From: Amaurobius ferox
Taxonomy: Eukaryota > Arthropoda > Arachnida > Araneae > Amaurobiidae
NCBI GenBank assembly: GCA_951213105.1
Contig: OX578152.1
Span: 97,462,568-97,526,567, forward strand
Direction: 5' to 3'
DNA: 64,000 nucleotides
The translations under genes and the position numbers were made by a program. The notes below the pieces were generated by a model, which saw only the letters and a list, made by a program, of their open reading frames with translations, was not told the origin of the DNA and searched no databases. The stretch's first letter is position 1. Each line of letters starts with the position of its first letter. This document shows positions 23,100-32,935 of this stretch, one piece after another.

Positions 23100-23140
23100 C
23101 AATGTAAATTTGGGCTCAGACAAGTAAAATATTTCTGTGT
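22963..23140 (+). repeat. (TA)n tracts with duplicated flank
   Basis: A short TA tract (22965-22981) and a long one (23038-23096) are each followed by the same roughly 45-bp sequence (GAGCAATGTAAATTTGGGCT ... TATTTCTGTGTT). This is a tandem duplication of microsatellite plus flank. ORFs here are artefacts. Confidence 0.85.
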
Positions 23141-23166
23141 TTGCCTGTGCGGGCAAGATACTATTT

Positions 23167-23352
23167 CACTAAAATATTTGACAAATAATTTGCAAGATTT
23201 ACAAATATTTGACAAATGACTTACAAGATAACTGACAAGAATAACTTACATATTTGACAAATAACTTACAAGAAACTATTTAACTTAATTATTTGATATA
23301 TATCTTACATTAAAAAAATGTGTAAATCTAACTATTTGACAAATAACTTACA
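23167..23352 (+). repeat. Degenerate minisatellite
   Basis: Irregular repeats of ATTTGACAAATAACTTACAA with variable spacing. At least four recognisable units, the last at about 23333-23352. Confidence 0.7.
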
Positions 23353-23419
23353 TTTAAAAGAAAGTATAACTCGGGGATGCAATTTGGGAGCTCCTTTGAA
23401 TCTTTTGAAGGGAAGCATG

Positions 23420-24866
23420 TACTTAACGTGCCTTTTCGGTAATCAAGCCCTGCGTCCGATGAGGACACATGTTCAATGGGAGAGAGATCCGGCGAGGTTG
23501 CCGGCCTGGAAAGGATGTGAATTCCGTTTAGGATTGTTGAGTGTTCGTCGTGCTGTGTGGCATTGTCTTACTGGAACACCGTGCCGGTGACGACTTGCAC
23601 CAGTGGCCAAACCACAGGTATTACAACTTGTGTGACGTACCGGTCAGATTACCTACGACCAGAGCTGTCGGTTGATCGAATATGATACCGCCCCAAACCC
23701 TGATGCCCGATGTGGGGCCGGTGTGCAAGTGACGCTCGGTGATGATATAGGTTGGCAAGTTCTTGTTGTTGTTGTTGTTGAGACCCAGACCGTCCGACTT
23801 ACCAGAAAGGTGTAAGGTAACTGTTTGGACGGCCGGGAAGTGCCACCCAATTTAGACCCGAACCGAGTGGGGGAGGCATCCACAGGGACCGTACCCTCCT
23901 TCCCCTACCACCAACCTCTCGGAAGGACTTACGGACCCACATGTTTAACGTGATCGTACTCCGCATGAACACGGCGGCAGTTGTGGCAGCGTGCAAATCT
24001 AGCGCGCAAACCACCGGGCTACCGCGCCCGAAATGTGCCAACAGCACGCGGTGTTCCCAGGTGGTCATCCACCCAAGTACTAACCGCGCCCGATGCTGCT
24101 TGACTTTGGTGATCTAACGAGATAGGTTGGCAAGTGTCGTTCTCCGGGAAGCCGCCACACCCGTCCACGACTGTCATTCCTCCACAGGCAGAAGCGAGAT
24201 TCATCCGTAAATAATACCCGATGTCATTCATTGTCCAGTTGCGATGACGACGACACCACGCAAGATGTGTATCCCTGTGTCGAGTGCTTAATGGCAATCC
24301 AGTAGCTGGCCGCCGTGCATGCGGCTGTAGTGTACTTCATGCAACCTGTTGCAAATGGTTTGGATGCACGCAGGTGCAACCGTTGATGGTCTCAGATGTC
24401 ACTTGTCGTTGCGAAAGGGTCTCGTCGTACTGTTCGGCGAATCTGCTGGTCTGTTCTATCCACTCCCTCTTCGGCGTGTTCTCTGATATTCTTGAGTCCA
24501 TCGTGTCACACATAGCTGGACTGGATGGTACTGACGTCGTGCTCAACACGCGTGGCAAACTTACGTCACGCAGCTCCAGAATACGGCCTCGTTCCCCAGC
24601 CATTAACTGCTTGTATATAGCTGGCTGACGTCTTCGAGATATCGCTTCTTCACTTTTTCGAAAATTCGTCTGCTGCTAATCATCGCTGACATCATTTACT
24701 GAACGAGACGTCTGCTGGTCTTTATCACCCGAAACTGGGTGTCACGTGACCCGATACTTACGAAAACTCAATCATTTGCATATGATTCTCTCTTCTACCG
24801 GAACTGTGATTTGCATATGGCTACGTTCATTCTTTCATTGTGTTGCAATTTCACTTTTGATGATTG
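23420..24866 (-). mobile_element. Tc1-like transposon, minus strand, with nested 5S-SINE
   Basis: Same family as 15497-17455. The terminal repeat is at the right (24787-24866, followed by TA), and transposase remnants run leftwards. The region around 24220-24160 encodes the reading LRMNLASACGG in a shifted frame over the first catalytic Asp region; GIRVWGG-type and catalytic Glu regions follow further left. The left end is truncated or diverged near 23420-23440. A composite SINE at 23761-24121 splits it. Many frameshifts; not functional. Confidence 0.8.
23761..24121 (-). mobile_element. Composite 5S-tRNA SINE, 5'-truncated, with 14-bp TSD
   Basis: Exact target-site duplication ATAGGTTGGCAAGT at 23747-23760 and 24122-24135. 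On the minus strand it starts inside the 5S-like head (24121-24037, about 85 bp kept of about 119; includes CATCGGGCGCGGTTAGTACT), then a tRNA-like remnant GGGCGCGGTAGCCCGGTGG, the common body and (CAA)n. It lies inside the Tc1 copy, so it is younger than that copy. The truncated head lacks the first third of 5S, but the C-box-like region is present. Confidence 0.92.
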
Positions 24867-24882
24867 TATAATAAAGTATATA

Positions 24883-26130
24883 CACTCATTGCCATAAAAA
24901 TTTGCGCACCAAGAAAGAGTTGTCAGAATCGAACTAAATTCTATATATGTAAGTGTAACGTTGATATGTGATTACAAAATCAAAGCAAAAGGATCATTTA
25001 TTAGAGGGAAAATTGCAGATGAATGAAGGTTCTAGTACCCTGTTAAGCCATCTCTAGCGTGAATACATGATGCGATACGAGAGGGCATTGAGGCATACAG
25101 GTCCCGTATGGTGTCCTGCGTCATCTCATTTCACAATTGTTGTAAGCGCGCTTCTAGTTCGACCAAACTCGTAGGCTGACCAAATTGCCATTCCAAGTGA
25201 TCCCAGACATGCTCGATTGGTGACAAATCTGGGAATTGGGCAGGCCAGGAAAGGGTGGTAATGTGGCGGAGGCATTCTTGTGACACCCTTGCTGTGTGTG
25301 GCCGAGCATTGACCTGTTGAAAAATGCATCTTGGGAACCCTGTCATGAGTGGCAACACACGTAGCTAAAGGATGTCACGAACGTACAGCTGGGCTGTCAT
25401 GGTTCCGTGGATCAATATTAGAGGTGACCGGGTGTCGTATGTGACGGCATTCGGCATACCATACCACCACACCAGCTGTGGGAGCGGTGTGCCAATGTAA
25501 AGCGAAGGCAGAATTGAGGCGTTCACCATGGGGCCTCCACACACGTACACGGTTGCCATTACTGCCCAAATTGAATCTCGATTCGTCGCTGAAGACGACC
25601 TGGTTCCAATCGGTTGAGGTCCAATCCCATCGAGCGCGACACCACTCCAAACGGAGGCGACGGTGGGTGGGTGTTATTAGCAGCACACGTAATGGGCGCC
25701 GCGATAGTACGGACAGACACAGGGGCTCGTAGTGAAGGTGCTACCTGTGTCCGGATGGCAGACAATGATGCAGTTAGCGCTGTGCGTGCGTGTCGGGTGA
25801 TGCGACGGTCTTCTCAGCTATTGGGCTGCCGAGGGCGTCTTGAACCTGGACACCATGTATGCGACCTCTCTCTCGTCCACTTATCCCAACACGTCCTCAC
25901 AGTAAAGTCAGAACGGCCTAGGTAGCGAGCTACTGGCCGAGCTGACCATCCGACATCCATCATCCCGATGATTATTCCCCCTCCCCCCCCCCCCCCCGAA
26001 CTCTAACATCTGATAATATTGTCTTCGATGGCGGTGTAACGGCATCCCTAATGAAAACGCGTCCCTTTGCAACAGATTAAGTACAGGCAAAAAGTCTCTG
26101 CGCACATTTTTTCTGCGCCAGGGAGAATGA
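24883..26130 (-). mobile_element. Second Tc1 family element
   Basis: Starts after TA (24881-24882) with CACTCATTGCCATAAAAATT. The right end near 26100-26130 shows a degenerate counterpart (CTGCGCACATTTTTT). The minus strand encodes a Tc1 transposase: HTH parts near 25800-25990 (RTCWDKWTRE-type reading), WNQVVFSDESRFNLG (25620-25580, first Asp), VRVWRPHGERLN, then FQQVNARPHTARV (25310-25270) and FPDLSPIEHVWDHLEWQ (catalytic Glu, about 25225-25175). The second catalytic Asp, normally in QQDNARPH, is Val here. With several frameshifts this makes it inactive. A C16 run at 25983-25997 lies in the N-terminal part. Confidence 0.85.
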
Positions 26131-26369
26131 ATGTCCAGGGAGATGATGTCCGCCTAGGTAGAGTAGACAAGGTGTTGAATTTAATTTACTACATTTTAAT
26201 ATAGAGGGCAGCACTATATGGAAAACCCCCCAATAAGAAATCTTTTCTGCATTTTTATATAAAACATCGCATTAGTAACAGTCTCAAACTTTAATTATTC
26301 TATAAAGTTGTTATAAACAGACTACTTTCTCTTAGGACATGGAAAATTCAGGTAAAATTACGTAGAATT

Positions 26370-26598
26370 CATTGGCGGCGCCACGGGAATACTTCAGCAC
26401 CCCCCATTACAAATTGTTCAAACACTCCTTTTTACTTAACAACTGCCCCTAATTCCAATATTTTTCAGTTTCTCTCCCTTTTTTTTAAAGCCCCGCCCCC
26501 CTTCCATTTTTTTTTTCTAACTACGTGCCTGATATATAATCTTATGTTCTACGCATGGCAATAGCAACCCCAATTGTGAAAGTCTGGCGCCGCCAATG
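26370..26598. mobile_element. hAT-like MITE
   Basis: Perfect 14-bp terminal inverted repeats CATTGGCGGCGCCA (26370-26383) and TGGCGCCGCCAATG (26585-26598). The 8-bp flanks GTAGAATT (26362-26369) and GTGGAATT (26599-26606) match at seven of eight positions, which fits the 8-bp duplication made by hAT transposases. C-rich and T-rich inside, non-coding. Confidence 0.7.
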
Positions 26599-27860
26599 GT
26601 GGAATTATAATACAATCAAGGCAAAAGTCATGCAATGAAAAATAATTAAAATATGTGTAATAAAGTGGCTCAACTCTTTTTCTGAACTAAGGTTTTGCTC
26701 TCAAATCAGAGAAAAGCGGATTTTTCCGTCAGCTTTATCAATGGTAGTGCTGCCATCTATTTAGAAGTTGTATAAGTAATTTGTAATCTTTTCAAAAGGA
26801 AATAAAATGTTTTAGTGCTGCCATCTATTGAGAATTAAATTAGTACTTTTCAAATAGGTCTCTTTAGCCACGGCCTACCAGATTCTCTTTAGAGAATCTA
26901 GTTAACCTTGCTTTAGCTCTTAGAAGGATTTCAGATCGTAATTCATTCGTTTTTAGATCGTGTAAGGAAGAATAAGGCTTCTTTTCTTCCCTCCACGTTT
27001 CAGATACACACTTTAGAATGCCATAATCCTTTGTTTTTAAAAAAATCGAAGAAAATGAAAGAGGTAATGAAACTTATCAAAGTACGTGACACCCCAAGCT
27101 CTGTTGGGGATGTAAAAGCATCTCCTTAGTTACTTTCTGCTCTGGTCTGGTTCCAATAATTAAGTTGATGACGTTTCTGTCCCGTTTTGCAGATAGCCAT
27201 CCATGGTTAATTAAAAAGACGAAAGGGAAGTAAGAAAAACCCTAATTAAGACTGTATTTTATAAAAAGCAGCGCCATCACTACTCATATGTTAATACTAA
27301 ATAAAACATCTTAGATGTAATATTTTTTTTATCTAAGTAAAAGATCTATATATTTCATATAGCAGTACACTAACAGTTTTCTTTAGCTCTTAATCTTTTT
27401 TTTACAGTTCTGATTGGTCAAAGGGTAACTCAAAGAGAGGCGCGAACGCAATTTTTTATTTAATTAGTTTCGTACGCATAAGTTAGTTGCACTAGAACTT
27501 ATCAAAAGGTCACGCTGAGACAAGTTTTCACAGTTATTTCTTGGACAATTGGTGTTTTCGGTGAATTACAGCTGATTTTGTGTAAAAGCATATTTTTCGT
27601 GCGTGTGTGAAAGTTATTTTGCTCTTTATTTAATGTATGTTTAATCAGTTCTAATCGAAGCTACTACCAAATTTGTACATATTAAAAGTGTCCAGCGTTT
27701 GTTTATTGCAATTATATGATGTTATTCGTCGCTATGCTCATTTTTGAGCAAAATGTGGATGTGTGAAAGTGGTGGTGAGGAGGGGGAGGGGGCGGTATAC
27801 AGGACATTATAAAATATCCTGGGGAAGATTTCTTAGGGGCAGTCGACCTACTTATGCAAG
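26599..27860. other. Unannotated intergenic stretch
   Basis: No gene recognised. A roughly 20-bp word TTAGTGCTGCCATCTATT is present twice (about 26755 and 26811). Confidence 0.4.
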
Positions 27861-28240
27861 TTTATTTATGCAATATGGGTGCAACCGCGCAGTGGACTTG
27901 ATACACCCTAAATTAATATGCCTTTGTGGTGATAAGTCTTTGGCCCGTCATTGATGTTGTACACAGGAGCAACCGCTTAGTTAGACGTATAGCTTCTCAG
28001 TCAACTTATTCAATCCGTGTACAGCCTCACAGCTGGCGTGATACGCCTTGTTTATTTATGCAATACGGGTACAACCGCGTAGTGGGCGTGATACACCCCA
28101 AATTAATATGTCTTTGCGGTGAAATGCTTTTGGGTCATCATTGGTATTCTATACGGGCCACTTAGCGGAAGCATAGCCGCTCAGTCAACTAATTCAATCT
28201 GTATACAGCCGCACAGCGGGCGTGATACACCCTAAATAAG
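27861..28240 (+). repeat. 190-bp satellite, two units
   Basis: Units start TTTATTTATGCAATA at 27861 and 28051, so the period is 190 bp; they are about 85% alike. Each unit contains two related halves (CAATACGGGTACAACCGCG ... CGTGATACACC and CAATCCGTGTACAGCCTCAC ... CGTGATACGCC), which suggests a higher-order repeat grown from a shorter monomer. ORFs of 63 and 79 codons here reflect the repeat. Confidence 0.85.
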
Positions 28241-29559
28241 AGTGAAAATGGCATGCTAATCGGAGTAACAATGGCTAAGATAGCTCAAAAGGATCAAAGA
28301 TTGGGGTTATAATAGGAATTATGGTAATTACTGCAATTTTCATCGTGTTCCAGCGTATTTTAGAGAAAACATAATATTGAAATAGTTGTATATTCTAAAA
28401 ATTGAAACCTCCAATTTAAAATTTACTAAATCAGAAAATCGAAAACTTTATCGTTCTCTGTCTAAATATCTTCTGAAATCGTCAGGAAAGAAAGTTTTCG
28501 TCGGTGGACGATAATGAAATGACTGCCTCTTACGGTATTTTGCCCATTTTTAAAAATATGTATAAAAAATAATTTTTTTTTTGTTTTAATTTTCGGCTAT
28601 AAGGTGTCAATGTCCAAACATTTAGCATTCTTTAAAAAAAAAAATGATGTGCGGGGGTAGGGAGGGAGTTAGCTAACGAAGGAGGTGCTGTTTCAAAAAG
28701 TGTCGATTTGGTGGCTCTTTTCAGGGAGGTTAGCAAGCGGGCTTTTTAAGATATGTTGGCAAATATTTAAAAATCTTACAAAACTTCTTTGAAGACAGCA
28801 GCAGCATTTCTTACAAGCAGCAGTTTTATTTATTGTATTTTAAAAATCTATTAAAGTTTCGAATTTTCTGAAGCTTTATTACTCGGATAGTTAGCTGCAT
28901 TTTAAAACAAACCGCAGGGTTCTATGACAAGTATTTACTTAGATCAAGGATTCTGCATTATTTGTCTATTTTTCTTATATAATCGTAGGAACACATATAT
29001 TTATCGTAGGAACACATATATCTATTTCTGGCTCTCTAAATCTTATAGTGCCTATAAATGTTGATTTTGAGGGACAGTGTCTATAAATACATATTTTAAG
29101 ATTAGTGCCTATATATGCCTATAACCTATTTTTCATTTTCAGGGTTTAACCTATTTTTCATGTATTTATTTTCCCCACTTTCATCGGGAGCAAAAACGTT
29201 ACCTTATTACTGTTTTTAATAAAATGTTTTGAAACATCTATTTCTCAGCATCTGCTATAGATAGAGATCAGATAATGATTGATATGGATTCAGCATTAAA
29301 TTTTGAAGGAGGAAGGGGTTCACTAAGAATTTTCACTTTCGGCTCTTTTCCCAGTTCCGGTTCAAAATTTTTCATTTTACTTGAAACGTATATTTATCGA
29401 GATTGGATATATAGAGAGCTTAGACGGTAACTGATATGGATTCAGCATTGAATTTTGAAGGGGGCAGAGGGGAGGACTTTCTGGAGATGTCACTTCCGTC
29501 ATTTCTGAAAATTCGTAAGACTGTACGAAAGAAGTTTACAAAAGAGTATAAAAATACTT
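28241..29559. other. Unannotated intergenic stretch
   Basis: No gene recognised. A short direct repeat (ATCGTAGGAACACATATAT) occurs twice at about 28983 and 29003, and TTGAATTTTGAAGG(A/G)GG twice near 29298 and 29450. Confidence 0.4.
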
Positions 29560-29710
29560 TTAACTGTTTGGATGGCAGGGACAGAGCCACCCAATTTAGA
29601 TAAAAACCCAATGGGGTTGACAACTATATACGGATCGTACCACCTTTGCTTTAACTCATCTGCTCTCGGATGGACTTTTGGTCCTACAAGAAATATGTTG
29701 AACGAGGACA
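29560..29710 (-). mobile_element. Old SINE body fragment
   Basis: Diverged copy of the SINE body on the minus strand (AACTGTTTGGATGGC, GCCACCCAATTTAGA, TGCTCTCGGATGGACTTTTG, TAGTTAACGTG-like end). Head and tail are absent. Confidence 0.65.
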
Positions 29711-29859
29711 AGAAAAAATATAATGATCAACATTTCCATATTGATTGCAGATGCAATTAGAAGTAGATTTAATTTTAAAATAGAGTAGATAATCAAGAAA
29801 TGGACCGCGACCAGTACGAAAATAGATTAAATATTTATTAAAAATTTGCAACTTGGAGG

Positions 29860-31770
29860 GGGGGGGGGGGGGAGTCTACCATTGGTAAAACAGATTTAAT
29901 TCTTGATGGATCATTTGTATGAGGAGAAGTACAGTCATTTGAAAAAGTTTGCCAGAGATCAATTGAGTTTTTACAGAATTTAGATAAACAAGAATAGGGA
30001 AAAGGAATTTTTACTTCAGTACCCGTACAAGCAGCAAATTTGGCGTAGTGTTCTACAGTTTCGTTGCCAATTAATCCGACATGAGATTTGACCCAGGATA
30101 AATTAATGTAATGTTTAAAAATTAAAACTTTTTCTTTGATAAAATTAGATTTATTAAATTCAATTTAGGGCAGAAATTGAAGAAAGACTCTGCATATATA
30201 TTCACATGCAAATCATCTTTAAAAGCCTAATCAGTTGCATTACTGCATAGCCTAAGGCAGTTATTTCAGCTTGAAAAACTGTATTCCTTGCATACAGTTT
30301 GTTATAGAAGACCTCATCCAATAAATAATGTTTAAAAATGTAAATAGCGAAACCAACATTTTCATCCATTTTTGATCCATTAGTATAAATTTTATAATCA
30401 GAATTAATGTTGCCATCAGAATTTGGAAAAGAAATAATACGATTTGAAAATGGTTGAATATTAGAAATAGTGCTATTAAAATCACAGTGAGAAGAGGAAG
30501 GGAAATTCGAGCTAGATATCTTTGTGTTTCTCTATATTTTTTGTGTGGGATTTTTATGACAAGATGAATAAGGGGAATACTCAAAATAGTGAAACACGTG
30601 AAAATGTTCGAAAACACGAAGAGATTTTTAATAAGAATAATCTCTGAGGAGAAATTAGTCTTTTTTTTTTTTTTTTTGTGCAGAAGTTAAATTTTTCCCC
30701 CATACTCCAAAATCGTATACAATAATTTTTCTCTATAACAGTTTGATACCTGATTTTTAAAAGTGTTTTATTGATACCTCAATTATTTCCAAAAATTTTT
30801 CTCAAAAGTAGTACACAATTTAAAACATTTTACTTTTAGATAATATAAATGTGGGCTCCAGGTTAATTTATCATCAATAATTATGTCTAAAAGTTTTAAA
30901 TATGTAGAAGTTTTTATGGATCTGCCTTGTAGTTTAAAGATTGAGTTTCTTTTCAGCCTTGATCTGCTTTTACCGAAAATATTGAGCAACTTTTATCAAT
31001 AGAAATTTTGAGATTTAAGGAAATCAAAGAATCACAAATTAATTTTAAGAGAGCGTTAGTTTTAAATTCTAGATTTTTGCTGGTGTTATCATAAGTGATC
31101 ATGCAAGGTCATCAGTGAAAGCTTGAAAATATAAGAGGTATTATAAGGCAGTAAAATTTCTTTAAAATATAGATTCCATGATATTTGGGCAAAAATAGAA
31201 CCAGTGTTTCTTTTAGGCATATATCCCGGAGAGGGAGGGCGAGACGATTATTCGTCCTCTCCCCCCCGAGACATTTTAAATTAACTTAGTTTCTATTTAT
31301 GTGACAACATTTAGATATATTTATATAGCACAAATAGATAACTTGCCTCCCCTAAAGTGTCATTCGCCCCCCTCCCCCCCCCCCTGGCCCCAAAGTCCTG
31401 AAAGACTGCCTGAACGGAACGCTGCGGTGATCACTTAGAAATAAATTTAGACAGAATTAAAGATCTCACAATATAAGTAACAGGATCTATAATTAAGGAT
31501 TAAAGTATGAAAAAAGAAAACATGAAAAGGAATGGGAATATTTAATTTTTTCAACGTTAAGAGAAGAATGCTCCAGTTCAAATTATCAAACGCCCCACGA
31601 ACGTCAATGGTTGTGAGAGTGGTCTAGAAGTCTTCAATTATGCCAAGAAGTTTATGAGTTGCATCTTCACATCTGTGAAGTTCCCGAAAGCCAAACTGAT
31701 TAGGATGAAGATGTCCTTAGTTTAAAAAAAATGAAGTCTTTTGAGGGGTTCTCAGTTCTTTTAATAAAAT
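29860..31770 (-). pseudogene. Decayed non-LTR retrotransposon (LINE), RT plus RNase H
   Basis: Read right to left on the minus strand: an RT-like part near 31700-31540 (FGFRELHRCEDAT, DVRGAFDNLNW), a GSIF-ISWNLYFKEIL stretch near 31200-31130, the KYLGI-like TYLKLLDIIIDDKLTWSPH (30930-30870), then an RNase H domain with YTNGSKMDENVGF (30395-30352; the usual D of YTDGS is N), FQAEITALGYAV (30277-30241) and WVKSHVGLIGNE (30103-30060). The order fits LINEs of the Jockey/R1 type that carry RNase H. Stops and frameshifts are frequent. A C-rich block at about 31205-31440 appears to interrupt it. Confidence 0.8.
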
Positions 31771-32242
31771 AATAAATTAGTTTTGAAAAATATTTTAACT
31801 ACTTTGCTTCAGACTGGCATCCATATTGATATTCGTCCGCTCTGAAAATTTGAGTAAAAATAAGATTTATATTTACATTTTAGAAAACTAGATGGCAGCA
31901 GGTTGAATTACGAAACTGAAACAATTTTCTCCTTACATTCGTCCTGCTTCTGTTTGCTTTTAATAACTATTTAAATATTAATTTGCATGATATTAAGTGA
32001 CAATTACATAGCGAATAATTTACTATGAGATTAAATGATTTGGACATTTTTTATGCACATCGCTTTCGACTTTCGGATCAAAGGTCATTTTATGGATCTG
32101 TAATATCCCTAATAAATCTAAACAAAATTTCCCGAAATTATATGTATATAACTATGAAAGTTAATAGTACGACCGTTTGCTTTTAGTGTGTATATTTCCA
32201 TAAGTATTTTGCTTTGGTTTCATAATTTCTCTTTCAATTGAA
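31771..32242. other. Upstream region of the CELF gene
   Basis: AT-rich; no repeat or gene recognised in the stretch before the hairpin at 32243. Confidence 0.4.
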
Positions 32243-32271
32243 GCACGGTGTAAGATTAACTTACACCGTGC
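32243..32271. promoter_or_regulatory. Perfect 12-bp inverted repeat upstream of CELF
   Basis: GCACGGTGTAAG and CTTACACCGTGC are separated by ATTAA, about 430 bp before the first CELF start codon. It could be a binding site or a small hairpin. Function unknown. Confidence 0.35.
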
Positions 32272-32594
32272 GTTTTGATGACTTTTTTTTTTTTTTTTGG
32301 CATTTTTCTATATATTATTTTAATTTTATTTTTCGATAGGATACAAAAGAATATATAATTGAGATTTTCTTATTTTAATTTTCTTTCGATCTTTAAATTT
32401 TATTTGATAACGATTCATCTCTCTTATCTATCAAACAAATAATTTTCCACAACATCACATTGTTTTAATAAATTTGATCTCTTTTGTGAACATAAAACTT
32501 ATATTTTTTAGTTTCACTTTTACGACCTGCGACATTTAAAAATTGTTGATCTGAAATTAGAAAAAATAAGATTGAGGCGTGGTTACGTGTGACA

Positions 32595-32697
32595 TGGACC
32601 AATAGCGTGCTGGCTTTCATTTGACGTACAGGTCATTGTGGCTCGTGAAGCGCGTGCAGACTGCGGTGACAGCTCTCGGGAAAGCGTGTTGTCTGTG
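32595..32697 (+). promoter_or_regulatory. Probable 5' UTR/promoter-proximal region of CELF
   Basis: A GC-richer island just before the first coding exon. It holds CCAAT at 32599-32603 and a CRE-like TGACGTAC at 32622-32629. No TATA box at a convincing distance. The transcription start cannot be placed from sequence. Confidence 0.3.
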
Positions 32698-32935
32698 ATG
32701 ATCAACATGGCTACGCTCGTAAATGGATTTGTTGATCCCGTTTCAAGACAACTAAGTGTTGGACAGAATAACTGTGATAATCAAGCTCCTACAAAAGATC
32801 ACGATGCTATAAAATTATTTATCGGCCAAATCCCTCGAAATTTGGAAGAGAAGGAACTTAAACCACTTTTTGAAAATTTCGGGAAAATATACGAGTTAAC
32901 GGTCCTCAAAGACAAATTTACAGGGATGCATAAAG
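32698..32935 (+). CDS. CELF coding exon 1
   Basis: Encodes [10 protein letters not shown] to MHK and the first base of a Gly codon (79 codons plus 1 nt). Two ATGs are close: 32698 and 32707. I chose the first; the second (MATLVNG) is equally possible and changes only three residues. The open frame runs further upstream to 32638, but with a GTG and no ATG. The donor is AAAG|GTAAAC. It holds the first half of RRM1 with RNP2. Confidence 0.93.

Noticed and set aside
27763..28165. ORFs of 63 and 79 codons
   Set aside because: They read through the 190-bp satellite and repeat the same peptide; no protein family recognised.
32638..32697. Upstream extension of the CELF exon 1 reading frame
   Set aside because: It begins at a GTG and has no ATG; CELF proteins do not carry this segment, so the start was set at 32698.
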